DNA of 44,834 nt, from NCBI GenBank assembly GCA_021272315.1, contig JAJSLI010000032.1, positions 1 through 44,834 of the forward strand, read 5' to 3'. Below, piece after piece: positions 7,866-15,984 of the stretch. This DNA comes from Methylacidiphilales bacterium. GTDB taxonomy: Bacteria > Verrucomicrobiota > Verrucomicrobiia > Methylacidiphilales > UBA1321. Position numbers and translations under genes: made by a program. The first letter of the stretch is position 1. Every line of letters begins with the position of its first letter. Below the pieces are notes generated by a model, which was given only the letters and a program-made list of their open reading frames with translations, did not search any database and had not been told where the DNA came from.

Positions 7866-9359
7866 ATGCTTTTTCGCTCTGCCACATTCCTTGTGCTGGC
7901 TCTTGCGTTTCCCTTTTCTTTTCTTGCTGCCGATGTCGCGGCGGACAGCAAGGATGCTTCTTTTTACAATCAGTCGGGCTCGGATAAATACGTTCGGGGC
8001 GATCTTGACGGCGCGATCTCCGATTACGATCACGCCATCCAACTGAATCCGAGGATGGCCAAGGCCTTCTACAACCGTGCTCTGGCCAAATATGACAAGG
8101 GGAACCTTGCCGAGGCCATTGCCGATTACGACCAGGCCATCAAGATCAACCCCGATTACGAAGACGCCTACGTCAATCGCGGCCTGGCCAAGGACGACGC
8201 CAACGATCTCGACGGTGCCATTGCCGACGACAACGCTGCGCTCAAGCTCGATCCCAAAGACCCTTACGCCTACAACAACCGGGGCTGGGCCAAGTATCGC
8301 AAGGGCGACAGTGACGCCGCCATTGCCGACTACAACAGGGCCATCGCCCTTGATCCTTCGCTCTCCCAGCCCTACAACGATCGCGGCGTAGCGGAACGGG
8401 ACAAGGGGCAGACCGCGGAGGCCCTTGCCGACTATGCTCATGCGATTCAACTCGATCCCGGTGACGATCAGGCCTATTACAACCGCGCCGTTGCCCGCAA
8501 TGACGGGGATGACGCCTCCGGCGCAATTGCTGATTACGGCGAGGCGATCAAGATCGATCCGAAATATGCCGATGCCTACATTGGTCGTGCCGAAACCGAA
8601 GCCGGCGAGAGCGAGTGGGACAACGCCATTGCCGATTACAACTCGGCGATCGAGCTCAAGGACAAGGACGCTACGGTTTACAATGAGCGCGGGCTTGCCT
8701 GGTATCACGAGGGCAATTCCAACAAGGCCATGGCCGACTACAACACCGCGCTGCAACTCGATCCAAACAACAACCTTGTCCTCACCAACCGCGGCAACCT
8801 CAAAAAAGACCTCGGCGACCTTGGCGGCGCGCTCGCCGATTACAACCAGGCCCTGACCCTCGACGACAAGTACGGCAACACCTACAATAACCGCGGCATC
8901 GTGAAGGAGATGCAGGGCGACCTCGCGGGTGCCTGGGCGGATTACACCAAGGCGATCGAGCTTGATCCGAAAAATGCCGAGGCCTACGGCAATCTCTCCT
9001 CGGTCTGCAACGACAAGGGTGACTGGGATGGCGCAATCCAGAACGCCAATCGCGCCCTCAACCTCGCCCACGACTTCGCCCAAGCTTCCAACAACCGGGG
9101 CGTTGCCGAATACCAGAAGCACAACCTTACCGCCGCGCTCGCCGATTTCGACCACGCGCTCCAGATCGATCCCGACGATGAGCACGCCTATAATAACCGC
9201 GGTCTCGCCGAACAGGCCCTGGGTGACGTCGAAGCGGCCATTGACGATTTTGATTTCGCCATGCAGATCGATCCCCAGTTCTCCCAAGCCCAGCACAACC
9301 GCGGGCTGGCCAAGTTGCACCAAGGCAACTTTCTCGGCGCCCTCGAGGATTTATATTAG
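7866..9359 (+). CDS. Exported tetratricopeptide-repeat protein (about 13-14 TPRs)
   Basis: A signal peptide (about 1-21, hydrophobic core LVLALAFPFSFLAA) precedes an almost uninterrupted array of 34-residue TPR units running to the C-terminus. Each unit carries the pattern AYNNRG...GDLDGAIADYDxAIxLDP. The Asp/Asn-rich consensus makes the protein very acidic. TPR superhelices bind peptides or assemble complexes; no enzymatic domain is attached, so this is probably a secreted or periplasmic adaptor. The internal DNA repeats are coding TPR repeats, not a separate element. No Shine-Dalgarno precedes the ATG. A hairpin 38 bases downstream separates it from the convergent pilin gene. Confidence 0.88.
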   Translation: MLFRSATFLVLALAFPFSFLAADVAADSKDASFYNQSGSDKYVRGDLDGAISDYDHAIQLNPRMAKAFYNRALAKYDKGNLAEAIADYDQAIKINPDYEDAYVNRGLAKDDANDLDGAIADDNAALKLDPKDPYAYNNRGWAKYRKGDSDAAIADYNRAIALDPSLSQPYNDRGVAERDKGQTAEALADYAHAIQLDPGDDQAYYNRAVARNDGDDASGAIADYGEAIKIDPKYADAYIGRAETEAGESEWDNAIADYNSAIELKDKDATVYNERGLAWYHEGNSNKAMADYNTALQLDPNNNLVLTNRGNLKKDLGDLGGALADYNQALTLDDKYGNTYNNRGIVKEMQGDLAGAWADYTKAIELDPKNAEAYGNLSSVCNDKGDWDGAIQNANRALNLAHDFAQASNNRGVAEYQKHNLTAALADFDHALQIDPDDEHAYNNRGLAEQALGDVEAAIDDFDFAMQIDPQFSQAQHNRGLAKLHQGNFLGALEDLY

Positions 9360-9396
9360 CACCGGTTAATCCGGCGCATACTGACGGTGTGCCGCT

Positions 9397-9416
9397 GCCC
9401 TTCCCAACGGAAGGGC
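9397..9416. terminator. Hairpin between convergent TPR and pilin genes
   Basis: A perfect 8-bp GC-rich stem (9397-9404 with 9409-9416) has a 4-base loop and sits directly against the pilin stop codon at 9417-9419. It lies between two converging genes, so it could end both transcripts. No long T-run follows on either strand. Confidence 0.55.
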
Positions 9417-9623
9417 TTAAGTGCTGCCTTCAGCGGTGTCGAGAATCGCGTCGATCCCGCTGAAGATCAGACCCACTTCGTGACCCAGCTCGGAGAAGAC
9501 TCCCAACGCCAGAATGGTCAATATCGCCAACACCAGCGAATATTCGACCAAGGTTTGCCCTTTTTTCCGTCCGGGCGCGACTTTACGAAAATGTCGTCTA
9601 AAGGGCTTAAGCGGGGCTCTCAT
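9417..9623 (-). CDS. Flp-type (type IVb) pilin-like protein B
   Basis: The 68-residue product has a basic leader ending RKKG, then QTLVEYSLVLAI and a single hydrophobic helix with a 25-residue polar tail. Cleavage by a prepilin peptidase after Gly22 would leave a mature 46-residue pilin with Glu5-Tyr6, the signature of Flp/Fap pilins. It shares the leader and N-terminal helix with pilin A just upstream, but its tail (ELGHEVGLIFSGIDAIL) has diverged. No Shine-Dalgarno is obvious. It is second of two tandem pilin genes 139 bases apart; no TadA, TadB, CpaF or secretin gene is in the window. Confidence 0.82.
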   Translation of the reverse strand: MRAPLKPFRRHFRKVAPGRKKGQTLVEYSLVLAILTILALGVFSELGHEVGLIFSGIDAILDTAEGST

Positions 9624-9762
9624 TTGAAATTGATTGAGGAAATAACTTAACTCTATTAAGAAGCCTCGGCAACGGAAGAGAAAATTTAAATCACCTAGCC
9701 GATAAGGATCGGCAAGGGACCTGAGAGAATGGAACTTCTCAAGTCTCTGAGCCCAATGGGAA

Positions 9763-9966
9763 TTAGTGGCTCGACTGAGCTTGTGCCAGCTGGCTGCTGA
9801 TGGTCGTGAATACGCTCTTGACCTGGTTGCCCAGGGCGATCAGAACGGAGATGGCCACCACCGAAATGAAGGCCAGGATGAGTGCGTACTCAACCAGGGT
9901 TTGACCCTTCTTGCTCTTGAGACGGCGCAGCGCAGTTTTGGCGCGAGTAATAACTTTGTTGATCAT
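9763..9966 (-). CDS. Flp-type (type IVb) pilin-like protein A
   Basis: The 67-residue product has a basic leader (INKVITRAKTALRRLKSKKG), then QTLVEYALILAF and one hydrophobic helix. The tail is GNQVKSVFTTIS then SQLAQAQSSH. Predicted prepilin cleavage after Gly21 gives mature Glu5-Tyr6 as in Flp pilins. The start at 9966 is chosen over the longer ORF to 10083 because a near-perfect Shine-Dalgarno (GAGGAGGTG, 9975-9983) lies 8 bases before this ATG, the strongest in the window and fitting an abundant structural protein. The tail is nearly repeated inside the anti-sigma factor at 3689-3775. Confidence 0.88.
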   Translation of the reverse strand: MINKVITRAKTALRRLKSKKGQTLVEYALILAFISVVAISVLIALGNQVKSVFTTISSQLAQAQSSH

Positions 9967-10279
9967 TGTTGTTTCACCTCCTCTCTTTGGAAAATATTCA
10001 AAAACTGGGAAAACTGCAGTAACGCCTATCTGATTTGGCCAATATACAATCATTTCGCGTGCCAACAAAAAAACGCCGATCAAATGATTCCAAACCTAGA
10101 ACAATCGACAAACTGTTTAATTTCATAAGACGCTTATGTCAAGTGAATTATGATTTATTGCGATAACATCATCCATCGATCTCATTTCAAAAATTCAAAG
10201 GAGAAAAAGTGTAAAGAGCAAACTGTCGTGTTGTGAAAATAGACGGACGGGGATTTTTTTGCCTGGATAGCTGAACCAG
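9967..10279 (-). promoter_or_regulatory. AT-rich leader and promoter region of the pilin operon
   Basis: This 313-base gap has no ORF of note and is clearly AT-richer than the surroundings. On the minus strand a TATATT box (10041-10046) lies 16 bases after a weaker TTGTTG box (10063-10068), giving a leader of about 70 bases before pilin A. The same stretch contains a perfect sigma-54 -24 half (TGGCACG, minus strand, within 10058-10064) but its -12 half reads ATGAT, not TTGCA, so sigma-54 use is doubtful. The rest (10080-10279) holds nothing I can name. Confidence 0.4.
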
Positions 10280-10750
10280 CTAGGAAATTGTTGCTGGATT
10301 GTTCATAAAGTCGCCTTCGAGTTGCAGCGGGCTGGCCGTCGCTTCCTTGTCGCTGGCCTGCTTCAAAGCCGTGTTAAGCGTTGCCGTCACCTGCTGGGCA
10401 TAAAACCGAACCAGACCGATATTGGTCTTCTCGCCAAAAATGGTCACGAGCAAACAATCGTGATGCAGGGCGCTCATCAGAATATGTTGGCCGTGGCCTT
10501 CGTGATAAAGGGCGGTAAATTCCGATTCGCCCAGGCGCTTGGCCAGTTCGTGGGTGGCGGCAAAAGAACCAGCGGCCAAGGCCGAGAGGATGCTCAGGTC
10601 AAGCGTACCGGTGTCGCCACTTTGGGCAAAGAGATTACCGCCCTTGTCGACAAGCGCGGACCACAGGGCCTCAGACTTCTTTAAAAAGTCGGCCAGTTGA
10701 CCTTCGATGGCCATCTGATCCTCGGCTGTGAGCATTCCAATTCCAGTCAT
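10280..10750 (-). CDS. Roadblock/LC7-domain protein (MglB-like)
   Basis: The 156-residue protein fits one Roadblock/LC7 fold: VDKGGNLFAQSGD, then an alanine-rich helix (LSALAAGSFAATHELAKRL), the GHGQHILMSAL strand and LLVTIFGEKTNIGLVRFYAQ. In bacteria such proteins pair with Ras-like MglA GTPases, acting as GAP/GEF dimers that set cell polarity. It is encoded 15 bases downstream of the MglA-like gene, which supports partnership. The C-terminal 30 residues are polar and probably flexible. With the catalytic Gln of the GTPase missing, this protein may act as a polar anchor or exchange factor, not as a GAP; that is inference. Confidence 0.88.
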   Translation of the reverse strand: MTGIGMLTAEDQMAIEGQLADFLKKSEALWSALVDKGGNLFAQSGDTGTLDLSILSALAAGSFAATHELAKRLGESEFTALYHEGHGQHILMSALHHDCLLVTIFGEKTNIGLVRFYAQQVTATLNTALKQASDKEATASPLQLEGDFMNNPATIS

Positions 10751-10765
10751 AGAAGATTTCAGGTT

Positions 10766-11452
10766 TTAGGTAACACCGGCGCCTTTGGCCTGTGGGTCTT
10801 CCACGGGCGGCGGCACTGCGGTCATCGCATGGGGTTTGGCCATGCCGGTGACATTAGCGTTGGGGGTTTTGGAATACTTCGCAAGCAAAAGGCGTGCGGC
10901 GGCGTTGAGTGTTTCCAGCACGCCACCTCCGGTGGAGGCCACGGCCTCGAAAGCGATGGCGCGGTTGGCCCGGTTGTTGAAGGTGTACTCGAGGTAATTG
11001 ACCGGCGCGGCGTTTGGGATATCACGCTTGTTGTACTGGAGTACGTAAGGGATCTGCACCAGGCTGAGATGGTTCTCGACCAGATTCTCCTGCAGGTTGG
11101 CGAACGATTCGACATTGTCGGCCATCTTGTCCCAATGGGAATCGACCACGAACACGATGCCGTCCACACCCTTGAGCACGAGTTGCCGGGTGGGGTTGTA
11201 AATCGCCAGCCCGGGAACGGTGTAGAGCTGGAACCGGGTCGTGAATCCCGGCAGCGTTTTCGTGTTCAGAGAAAGGAAGTCGAAGAAGAGCGTCCGGTCA
11301 GCATCGGTAGCGAGCGAAACCAATTCGCCCTTTTGTGCGTGCGTGATCTGTTTGTGCAACGTCACCAAGTTGGTCGTCTTGCCACAGAGCGCGGCTCCGT
11401 AATAGACGATCTTGAGCTGGATTTCACGGCTCGAATAATTGATGAAAGCCAT
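10766..11452 (-). CDS. MglA-like small Ras GTPase with Gln82 and Gly21 replaced
   Basis: The 228-residue protein aligns without gaps to M. xanthus MglA over the first 100 residues. It has the P-loop GAALCGKTTN (19-28), LATDADRTLFFDFL with Arg53 and Thr54, TVPG (78-81), LVLKGVDGIVFVVDS, and YNKRD for guanine recognition. Two catalytic positions differ. Residue 82, Gln in MglA, is Leu (codon CTG, 11207-11209). Residue 21, Gly in MglA (G12 of Ras), is Ala. In MglA the engineered Q82L form is known to be GTP-locked. A Pro-rich 30-residue tail extends past the fold. It sits between the scaffold and Roadblock genes with 15-18-base gaps, so the three form one operon. Confidence 0.93.
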   Translation of the reverse strand: MAFINYSSREIQLKIVYYGAALCGKTTNLVTLHKQITHAQKGELVSLATDADRTLFFDFLSLNTKTLPGFTTRFQLYTVPGLAIYNPTRQLVLKGVDGIVFVVDSHWDKMADNVESFANLQENLVENHLSLVQIPYVLQYNKRDIPNAAPVNYLEYTFNNRANRAIAFEAVASTGGGVLETLNAAARLLLAKYSKTPNANVTGMAKPHAMTAVPPPVEDPQAKGAGVT

Positions 11453-11470
11453 ACCTCAAGACAAGCTTAC

Positions 11471-13885
11471 CTAGGATTGCCGTGTGCTCAAGGCGGTCAG
11501 GACAAAACGCGCCACTTTCAAGTGTCGCTCGGGCATTTGGGGCAGGCGGGACAGGATGATGAGATAGAGGTCGTTGTTGCGCAGGATGGTGAAGCTCGTT
11601 CCCGATGTCGGCAGTATCAGTTCGTCAGTCTCCCGCCCGGTTATTTCCGCAAAGGACTTGTTGATTGCCTGGAAGATACGCGGCACAAAAGCGACGATGG
11701 CCGTCATGTCCAGCCCGGATGGGACCGTGCCTACCAGGGGGAGCCCGCTGCTCTGTCCCAGCACGCAGCCGGTCACATCGGGCCAGCACGCGATACGATC
11801 GGTCACATCCTTGAGCGTTAGGGTTTGCAAAAGCGAAAAACCGAGAAGTTCGTTGAGCGAATGCGGAACTTGGCCGGTCGGCGGGGCTTCACCCGTCAGG
11901 CTCGTATAACTTTCGGCGGTCATGCCGGGCACTTCAAGCAGATCTTCCAGCTTCTTGAAGGAGCCGAGCTTGGTCCGCTGACGGACAATCGATTCGGCCA
12001 AATCTCGAGAGCAATCAGGAATCTGAAGGAGTTCTTCGGCCGTACAGGTATTGATATTGATCGCCACCGAGGTGGAACCCGGCGCCGTTTGCGCTGAGAC
12101 AGGCTCGGGTTGTAGGGGCGGCAGGGGTGCCGATTTTGGTCTTTCGGGTGCAACGGTCCGTGAGGCAAATGGCGCAGGAATTGTCGGCGCTTTCGCCATG
12201 GGAGGGTGGTTGACTACGGGAGCAGGCGGTGGTTGCACGAATGAGGCCGATTCAGACTCGGGTTCAGATGCCGGTTCAGGTTCCGAAGCAGCGGCCAAAG
12301 CGACGGTTTCTTGAGTCGCGGCCAGCGCGGGTTCTTCCTTCACGAAGGACTGGGGCAGCGGAATTGTCTTGGCTTCTTCTCCGCTGGCCGGAGCAGATTC
12401 CTGCGCTTCGGTTTCGCCCATTTGCTGCATGGCCAGTGCAGCCAGGCGGGCCAAATCATCGCCAGCCGGGGGCGACGCGGTTGTTGGTTCGGGCTGTCGC
12501 GCAACAGGCGGTTCCTGCGGCACCGGTGCCATCGTCTTCACCGGTACGACCGGTGGCGGCAAAGGCGGTTGTGAAATGCGTCCGGTGGGGGCACGGTGAG
12601 AAAAGCCCTCCGGCGGCGGAGGGGCGACCGGCAAAGGCATCGGAATCGATGATGTGGAACGAGGAACAGAAGGAGTCGAAATCGGTGGCTGGGGCGGAAT
12701 GGCTGCCAGAGGTACGCCCCCTGTCGGACGCTGCGACGGGGGAATTGGTACGGTTGCCTGTACGGAAGTCGACGTCGAAACCGTTACGGGCGAGGCCGGG
12801 GGCCGGGTCGGGATCGGCGTGGTTGCGCGGGAAGGTGTCGGCAATCGTCCCGAAGGAGAGATGGTGCGGGAAGTCGAATTGGGCGGGGTGGGTGGGGTGG
12901 GCGAATTGGCCCGAACGGCGCTCGGCGTCGGCAGCAACTGGGCTGGCGGCATGGGCGGAGCGGGCGTGGCCGTGCTGACAGTTGGCAGCGAAGTGGAAGG
13001 CTGACGATGCACGGGAGTCGGCATCGGAATTATCGGCGGACGTGGCAAGGCCGGGACGGTTTTTGCCATTGCTTGCGGTACAAATTCTTCCGCCTGGGGA
13101 ACCTGGTTCTCTTCGATGATGTTCGGCTGCGTCTGCTGCGCCTGACGGGAGGCCTCGGCCTGTTCACGCAAAATTTCCTCGGTAAACGGGTCGGCCATGT
13201 TGATTACCGCAGCGTCCACATCTTTCTGATCGGGCCTCAGCGCAAGAAGATCAGGTGGAATTCTCATCACAACATCCATCAAAGGCAAATTGATCAGGGT
13301 TGGGAGGTAACTCGCAATCGACTCCGTCGGTTGGAGGTAGCCCGCCGGAAAATGGGGAATGAGATCCTGCAGCGGAATTTCCACCTTGCCGGAAGGGAGT
13401 TGACTCAAAATCATGTTCAAAGGCAGTCCGATCTCGGTCGCGGCGGCGCCGGATGCTTCGAACTCAGAAAGCTCGGCGGCGAGTACTTCCGGCGGCAAAG
13501 AACGTAAAATCATCCCCATGGGCAGATTAATGCGCCCGGTCGGCATATTCGCGGAAAGGGACTTCGTTGAGGTAGGGCGGCTGTTGGGCGCGCTTGGCGG
13601 GAGCACGATTCTCTGGGTGGACCGGACCGACTGCGACGCCCCAGGCCGGGTTGGCTTTAGGCCGGAACTTCCCGTGCGAGGCATCACCATCGGCTGGGTC
13701 GTGACGGAGCCCGCCGGAATCCCTGACGCCGGGACCATTCCGTACGGCTGCGGGGGCTTCAAGGAAGGAATAGAACCCGATGCCGGAGGGGTCTGAATCT
13801 TTGGAGGAGACGGTGGCGCTTTTGCCACAGATGCAGAGGTTTCAGGTGGGTTTTTATCTTTTTTGCCAAAAGAAAAAAGGGCCAT
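11471..13885 (-). CDS. Proline-rich scaffold with LPL-repeats, helix-hairpin-helix and Roadblock-like C-terminus
   Basis: This is an 804-residue multidomain protein. Residues 1-115 are disordered and rich in Pro/Ser/Thr with a basic start (FGKKDK). Residues 118-216 carry four related units of about 20 residues with the pattern I-x-LPL-xx-I-xxx-LPP. A long Pro/Ala/Glu linker (about 220-600) follows. At 607-666 a ComEA-like helix-hairpin-helix pair is seen (INTCTAEELLQIPDCSRDLA, then LEDLLEVPGMT). The C-terminal 115 residues look like a Roadblock/LC7 domain (DVTGCVLGQSSGLPLVGTVP). It is first in an operon with MglA-like and Roadblock genes, so it probably docks that GTPase switch to another structure. 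The full architecture is not one I recognise as a named family. Confidence 0.75.
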   Translation of the reverse strand: MALFSFGKKDKNPPETSASVAKAPPSPPKIQTPPASGSIPSLKPPQPYGMVPASGIPAGSVTTQPMVMPRTGSSGLKPTRPGASQSVRSTQRIVLPPSAPNSRPTSTKSLSANMPTGRINLPMGMILRSLPPEVLAAELSEFEASGAAATEIGLPLNMILSQLPSGKVEIPLQDLIPHFPAGYLQPTESIASYLPTLINLPLMDVVMRIPPDLLALRPDQKDVDAAVINMADPFTEEILREQAEASRQAQQTQPNIIEENQVPQAEEFVPQAMAKTVPALPRPPIIPMPTPVHRQPSTSLPTVSTATPAPPMPPAQLLPTPSAVRANSPTPPTPPNSTSRTISPSGRLPTPSRATTPIPTRPPASPVTVSTSTSVQATVPIPPSQRPTGGVPLAAIPPQPPISTPSVPRSTSSIPMPLPVAPPPPEGFSHRAPTGRISQPPLPPPVVPVKTMAPVPQEPPVARQPEPTTASPPAGDDLARLAALAMQQMGETEAQESAPASGEEAKTIPLPQSFVKEEPALAATQETVALAAASEPEPASEPESESASFVQPPPAPVVNHPPMAKAPTIPAPFASRTVAPERPKSAPLPPLQPEPVSAQTAPGSTSVAININTCTAEELLQIPDCSRDLAESIVRQRTKLGSFKKLEDLLEVPGMTAESYTSLTGEAPPTGQVPHSLNELLGFSLLQTLTLKDVTDRIACWPDVTGCVLGQSSGLPLVGTVPSGLDMTAIVAFVPRIFQAINKSFAEITGRETDELILPTSGTSFTILRNNDLYLIILSRLPQMPERHLKVARFVLTALSTRQS

Positions 13886-13909
13886 ATATTCAGTATTTGC
13901 GTGGAAAGC

Positions 13910-13940
13910 TTGTCAGCCGCTGCCGATGGTGCACTATAAT
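13910..13940 (+). promoter_or_regulatory. Candidate sigma-70 promoter of the DUF4388-FHA gene
   Basis: TTGTCA (13910-13915) and a perfect TATAAT (13935-13940) are separated by 19 bases, two more than optimal. The leader to the ATG at 13970 would be about 23 bases. It lies in the 84-base gap between two divergent operons of the GTPase region, so control of both could be linked. Confidence 0.45.
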
Positions 13941-13969
13941 CGTTGAGTTGCAACAGTAAATATTGACCG

Positions 13970-15004
13970 ATGAGCCAGCAAAGCAACAACCCCGCCCCAG
14001 ACTCCGATAATACTCCAATTGTGGGTTTTAACACCCAGTCCCAGATGGGGCTGGCCGAAATCCTGCAGATGTGTTGCTTGAGTCGCCGCAGTGGCCAAAT
14101 CACCTTCCGTTCTGCCGAATCCTACGGTTACGTCTATATCCAACATGGCCGCGTTCTCCACGCCATGTGCGGCGTTGTTGAGGGTGAGGAAGCGGTCTAC
14201 CTCATGCTCAGTTGGCCTGGCGGCGGATTCTCCCTCAACGAAGATATCCTGCCTCACAAACGGACCATCGATCTTACCTGGGAACAACTCCTCTTTGAAG
14301 GCGCCCGCCGCGCCGACGTCGGCCTATCCGGCTCTATCGTCACGCCAAGCGCCCCTATAACCACCGCTGAACCCGTCACCAGTACCCGCGTCAAAGACAG
14401 CGAACCCAAACTCACCATCACCCGGCCCGACCTCCCCCCCCTCGTCCATGTTCTGGAGAAGGAATACACTCATGCCGGACGCCTGCCCGGCAACGAAATC
14501 CAGCTCCCCCACCCCTCCATTTCCAGCCGCCATTGCATGTTCGTCATGAGCGGTCCCGACATCGTCCTGCGAGACCTCAATTCTTCCAATGGCACCTACG
14601 TCAATGGCGAGCCGATCACCGAAATGATCCTCCGCCCCGGCGATGTCATCCAGCTCGGTGCCGTCCAGATGAAATTCGAGCCCGGCATTAAACGCCCGAA
14701 GCTCAATGCCAGCGTCAGTTCCGGTCCGCTCGTCGAGATCAAGAAGAGTTCCATGCCTCTTTTGTCCGGCTCCACGGTCCGACTCCCCGATTATCAGGCC
14801 AGGCGCAACACGCGCTCTCTCCCCGTTATCGACGACAACGCCTTCGTCAAGGGCCAATCCGCCATCAGCTACGACAGTCTCGCCAAGCCCGAAGATGAAT
14901 CGGGATCGACACCCTGGCTCATGATCATCCTCGGTGCCCTGGTCATCGTTGGTGTGCTCGTCGGTGCCTACTACTATTTCTTCATCCCACACGGCCCGCA
15001 TTAA
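13970..15004 (+). CDS. DUF4388 (PATAN)-FHA membrane protein
   Basis: Residues 25-115 form a DUF4388/PATAN domain (GLAEILQMCCLSRRSGQITF, then GYVYIQHGRVLHAMCG), a module of bacterial signalling proteins that often occurs with small GTPases. Residues 158-238 are a forkhead-associated domain with the expected Gly-Arg (170-171), SSRH (185-188) and NSSNGTYVNG (204-213), so it should bind phosphothreonine peptides. A single TM helix (about 317-337) close to the C-terminus anchors it with both domains in the cytoplasm. It is divergent from the scaffold-GTPase-Roadblock operon. A pseudokinase exists 20 kb away, but no active Ser/Thr kinase is in the window. Confidence 0.9.
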   Translation: MSQQSNNPAPDSDNTPIVGFNTQSQMGLAEILQMCCLSRRSGQITFRSAESYGYVYIQHGRVLHAMCGVVEGEEAVYLMLSWPGGGFSLNEDILPHKRTIDLTWEQLLFEGARRADVGLSGSIVTPSAPITTAEPVTSTRVKDSEPKLTITRPDLPPLVHVLEKEYTHAGRLPGNEIQLPHPSISSRHCMFVMSGPDIVLRDLNSSNGTYVNGEPITEMILRPGDVIQLGAVQMKFEPGIKRPKLNASVSSGPLVEIKKSSMPLLSGSTVRLPDYQARRNTRSLPVIDDNAFVKGQSAISYDSLAKPEDESGSTPWLMIILGALVIVGVLVGAYYYFFIPHGPH

Positions 15005-15101
15005 TTTTCAACTCAAGCCGGCAAATGTTTTGGGGGTTTGGGGCGAGGCTCTGGACAGCGCTGCCCGGCGCGCCTAGTCTGTAGGCAGGATTCGTTTCGC
15101 C

Positions 15102-15956
15102 ATGCTTTACCACGAACAATCGGAGGATTTCCGCCCGCTCTTCTGGATGCAGGGCCGTCCGATTTACGCCAACACCCTGTTGGTTATTTTTCACATTGCG
15201 GCGTTCGTTATCGCAGCTTTATTTATTTCTTACTTTGGGCTTGGCGCGGTCTTTGACGCACTCGCCTTGAACACCCCTCTCGTGTGGCATGGCGAGGTCT
15301 GGCGGTTGTTTAGTTATGTCGCCTTCGATCCGGCCTTCTTTATCCAGAGATCGCTCTGGTTCCTGATCAATATCGCCCTTTTTTGGTTTTTCGGACGTGA
15401 GGTGGAGCAGTTCGTCGGGCGAAAATCCTACCTGAAACTTTACGCGGGCCTCGTCTTCATACCGGCGATCTTACTTTCCCTGCTCGGCTTGTTCATCTCA
15501 CTCAATCCGTTCCTCAACTGTTGCGAGGTTTTCTTCGGCATGTTCATCGCGTTTGCCACGATTTATCCCGGAGCCCTCCCCTCGCTCTGGTTTCCGATCA
15601 CGGCAGCGACACTGGCTTGGATTTTACTGGGCATCTCGACTGTGCTCGACATCGCCTTTCATGACTTTGACTCCTTTTTCATGCTTTGGACAAGCTCGAC
15701 GGTGGCGTACGTCGGCATGCGCCTCGTCGGGGCGGGGCGGGGGATGACCTGGTTCACCGATTGGCTGGAGGAAAAGCGCGCGCAACGGCTGGCGCGTGAG
15801 CGGAACTTCAAGGTCCTCCGCGACCAGCAGAGCAACGAATCGATCGACGCGATTCTCGACAAGATTTCCAAGAACGGCGTTGGCAGCCTTAATGCCAGTG
15901 AACGCGCCGCGCTGGAGCGGGCCCGGACGAAACTAATTCAGCGGGACCAGCGTTAA
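15102..15956 (+). CDS. Rhomboid-like membrane protein lacking catalytic Ser and His
   Basis: The 284-residue protein has about six TM helices in rhomboid order. The L1-TM2 block reads WHGEVWRLFSYVAF, then INIALFWFFGREVEQFVGR and LKLYAGLVF. A soluble tail follows with IDAILDKISKNGVGSLNASE, a C-terminal motif common in bacterial rhomboid-family proteins. The active site is not there: where GASG should precede the TM4 helix the sequence is NCCEVFFGMF, and the TM6 AHxxG His motif is replaced by MLWTSSTVAYVGM. It is thus probably a non-proteolytic, iRhom- or derlin-like member that binds membrane clients. It lies 97 bases after the DUF4388-FHA gene, same strand. Confidence 0.75.
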   Translation: MLYHEQSEDFRPLFWMQGRPIYANTLLVIFHIAAFVIAALFISYFGLGAVFDALALNTPLVWHGEVWRLFSYVAFDPAFFIQRSLWFLINIALFWFFGREVEQFVGRKSYLKLYAGLVFIPAILLSLLGLFISLNPFLNCCEVFFGMFIAFATIYPGALPSLWFPITAATLAWILLGISTVLDIAFHDFDSFFMLWTSSTVAYVGMRLVGAGRGMTWFTDWLEEKRAQRLARERNFKVLRDQQSNESIDAILDKISKNGVGSLNASERAALERARTKLIQRDQR

Positions 15957-15984
15957 CCGCGATCCCCTTTCGCCGACCGTTCTC

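Noticed and set aside
7854-9323. 489-residue ORF antisense to the exported TPR gene
   Set aside because: It is the mirror of the GC-rich TPR repeats, has a repetitive Val/Gly/Ile composition with no domain, and starts and ends inside the TPR gene.
8000-9350. CRISPR-like spacing of repeats
   Set aside because: The period is 102 bases (34 codons) and the repeats are in frame; they are TPR units.
9660-9760. Riboswitch between the two pilin genes
   Set aside because: There are two short hairpins, one a perfect 6-bp stem, but no conserved riboswitch core such as c-di-GMP-I or -II could be matched.
10053-10064. Sigma-54 promoter for the pilins
   Set aside because: The -24 half is a perfect TGGCACG, but the -12 half lacks the required GC (ATGAT). 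Kept only as a remark under the leader region.
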